Of a stretch of 51,653 nt of DNA, positions 50,117-51,653 are shown piece by piece. The notes under the pieces were generated by a model. That model made no database searches and was not told the DNA's origin. It worked only from the letters and a program-made list of their open reading frames with translations. The number at the start of each line of letters is the position of its first letter. Position 1 is the first letter of the stretch. Source of the stretch: an uncultured Eubacteriales bacterium (lineage in GTDB: Bacteria > Bacillota > Clostridia > Oscillospirales > Oscillospiraceae); assembly GCA_900321275.1 (NCBI GenBank), contig ONVI01000017.1, positions 1 through 51,653 of the forward strand, given 5' to 3'. The position numbers were made by a program, and so were the translations under genes.

Positions 50117-51653
50117 AAAGGGAATTCAAGGATCTGCTCATTCTCAAGCCTTACGATTGCCTGAACAGCGAGATCACGGGAGACTACGACAAGACCCATG
50201 CCGTCAAGTGCGTGAACGGCACCTTCGTCGGAACCGAGGAGAACGGGGTCGCGTCATGGCTGGGCATCCCCTACGCGAAGCCGCCCGTGGGCGAGCGCCG
50301 CTTCAAGGCGCCGGAGTACGTGGACGCGTGCGACCGGGTCTTTGAGGCCAGGTACTATGGAAAAGGTGCTTACGGCTCACTCGGCTATGATGACTGCATG
50401 CAGCAGCAGATGTCTGAGGACTGCCTCTATCTGAACATCTGGGTCAACACCGACGACAAGACCGAGAAAAAGCCGGTGATGGTCTGGATCCACGGCGGGG
50501 CCTACGTCGTCGGCTCGGGCTCAGAGATTTCCTACAGCGGAGCCAATCTCGTCCAGAAGCAAAGCGACATCATCATGGTGAACATCAACTACCGCCTGAA
50601 CATGTACGGCTTCATGGACTTCTCCTCGGTGCCCGGCGGCGAAAAATTCGGTACGGCACCCTGCAACGGCCTGCTCGACCAGGCGATGGCGCTCAGGTGG
50701 GTGCACGAGAACATCGCCGCTTTCGGCGGCGACCCCGACAACGTGACCATCTTCGGGCAAAGCGCCGGCGGCGGCTCGGTCTCCATCCTGCCGGTCATGA
50801 AGGAAGCGAACCAGTATTTCCAGAAGGTCATCGCCCAGAGCGGCTCGACCACCCTGGCCTTCCCGGTCGGCTGCGAAGCCGCGCAGGGCAAGACGAAGGC
50901 ACTGCTTGAGTACACCGGCTGCAAGACCATGGACGACATCATGGCGCTGTCTGAAGAGGCGCTCCAGAAGGCGTATGTCGAAGCGGTCGGCAAGTTCACG
51001 TCCTGCCCCTATTACGGAACGGAGGTGCTCCCCGAGGCGCCCATCGAGCTGTATAAAAAAGGCTATGCAAAGCACATATCCATCATGGCCGGCAGCACGG
51101 CCGACGAGGCCAGGCTGTTCATGGGTCAGGGCCCGATGCTGAGCATGGAAGAGCAAAAGAAATTCGCCCAGCGCGCTGTGGGCGACGCAGTCCCCTGCCT
51201 GAAGGAAGAGGACAGGAAGTATTACGACGAATTTAACCGGGTCTGCAGGTTCCAGGAGCCGGGACTTGTCGAGACGGAGTTCATGAACGAGCTCATGTTC
51301 AGGGTTCCCATGCTTAATCAGCTCGATGTGCAGAGTGCGTTCAGCAAGACGTTCTGCTACTACTGGTCGTATCCAAGCAGCAATCCGGATATGGGCGCAC
51401 CGCATTCCGTGGAAATCATATTCGTGTTCAACGATCGCGGCGCCGGGACGCGCAGCGCCTTCAACGGCACGAACATCGCCGATGAGATCTTCACGGCCGT
51501 TCAGCAGACGTGGACCAATTTCGCACGCTGCGGCAACCCGTCGACAGACCAGATCGACTGGAAGGCGTACTCGGCCGACGACCAGAACGTCATGGTCATC
51601 GCAGGACCTGGTGACCTGCATATCGAACAGGGCCTGCTGGCCGACCAGTACAA
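50113..51653 (+). CDS. Type-B carboxylesterase, 3' end outside window
   Basis: 513 codons visible, open at the window end. Alpha/beta-hydrolase of the cholinesterase/carboxylesterase family, which hydrolyses carboxylic esters. EDCLYLNIW, oxyanion loop VWIHGGAY, catalytic serine in FGQSAGG (about residues 215-221), acidic residue in STADEARLF and the His in GAPHSVEIIFVF. No signal peptide, so probably cytoplasmic. AAGGAG lies 9 bases before ATG 50113 and within the leader ORF. Confidence 0.92.
   Translation, partial: MKREFKDLLILKPYDCLNSEITGDYDKTHAVKCVNGTFVGTEENGVASWLGIPYAKPPVGERRFKAPEYVDACDRVFEARYYGKGAYGSLGYDDCMQQQMSEDCLYLNIWVNTDDKTEKKPVMVWIHGGAYVVGSGSEISYSGANLVQKQSDIIMVNINYRLNMYGFMDFSSVPGGEKFGTAPCNGLLDQAMALRWVHENIAAFGGDPDNVTIFGQSAGGGSVSILPVMKEANQYFQKVIAQSGSTTLAFPVGCEAAQGKTKALLEYTGCKTMDDIMALSEEALQKAYVEAVGKFTSCPYYGTEVLPEAPIELYKKGYAKHISIMAGSTADEARLFMGQGPMLSMEEQKKFAQRAVGDAVPCLKEEDRKYYDEFNRVCRFQEPGLVETEFMNELMFRVPMLNQLDVQSAFSKTFCYYWSYPSSNPDMGAPHSVEIIFVFNDRGAGTRSAFNGTNIADEIFTAVQQTWTNFARCGNPSTDQIDWKAYSADDQNVMVIAGPGDLHIEQGLLADQY

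Overview
The window reads as a chromosome segment of a GC-rich, spore-forming, Gram-positive anaerobe of the Clostridia, most like an Oscillospiraceae-type gut bacterium. The reasons are the YqfC/YqfD/YlbJ sporulation genes, the Bacillota-type order phoH-ybeY-era-yqzL-recO, a dcw cluster opened by mraZ, a diaminopimelate-type MurE, HPr with both His15 and Ser46, and several families of palindromic intergenic repeats. This is inference from gene content; no species is assigned.

Layout. 1-1446: 3' part of a protein made of repeated zinc-ribbon modules. 1838-9067: a 2409-residue secreted protein with beta-helix-like and InlB-type repeats. 9147-11954: a small accessory locus that looks like an uncharacterised RiPP system: a 35-residue precursor-like peptide, a radical SAM/SPASM maturase, a lipoprotein with a 30-bp tandem repeat and the same FxEIEG-stop tail as the peptide, and a PqqD-like recognition protein. 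12265-14180: a CobW-like GTPase and a TrsS-like radical SAM gene, each broken by an apparent one-base deletion, the second also truncated. 14195-14701: hairpin-rich scar next to the 3' end of ssrA (tmRNA, minus strand). 15399-16743: ppiase, smpB and a small gene on the minus strand.

16949-36888 is core genome: nudF, murA, walJ, rlmH, a phosphoglucomutase, split chromate-type transporter genes, sporulation genes, phoH-ybeY-era-yqzL-recO-mutS2, HPr, an EamA transporter, uvrC, rsmD, coaD and a coiled-coil protein. 37009-49628 is the division and cell-wall (dcw) cluster: mraZ (with a clear TATAAT promoter and three TGGNT-type MraZ boxes at 10-bp spacing), rsmH, ftsL, a PASTA-containing transpeptidase, murE, mraY, ftsW, murG, a second murA, ftsQ and ftsZ. 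murF, murD, murC and murB are not in this cluster. 50113 to the end is a 3'-truncated type-B carboxylesterase preceded by a 22-codon overlapping leader ORF.

The core genes fit together simply: MurA supplies the first committed precursor, MurE, MraY and MurG extend it, FtsW and the transpeptidase polymerise it at the septum organised by FtsZ, FtsQ and FtsL. The best candidate for something undescribed is the peptide-maturase-lipoprotein-PqqD locus at 9147-11954. Three families of short palindromic repeats occur in intergenic gaps; some copies supply a stop codon, a ribosome-binding site or abut stop codons exactly.
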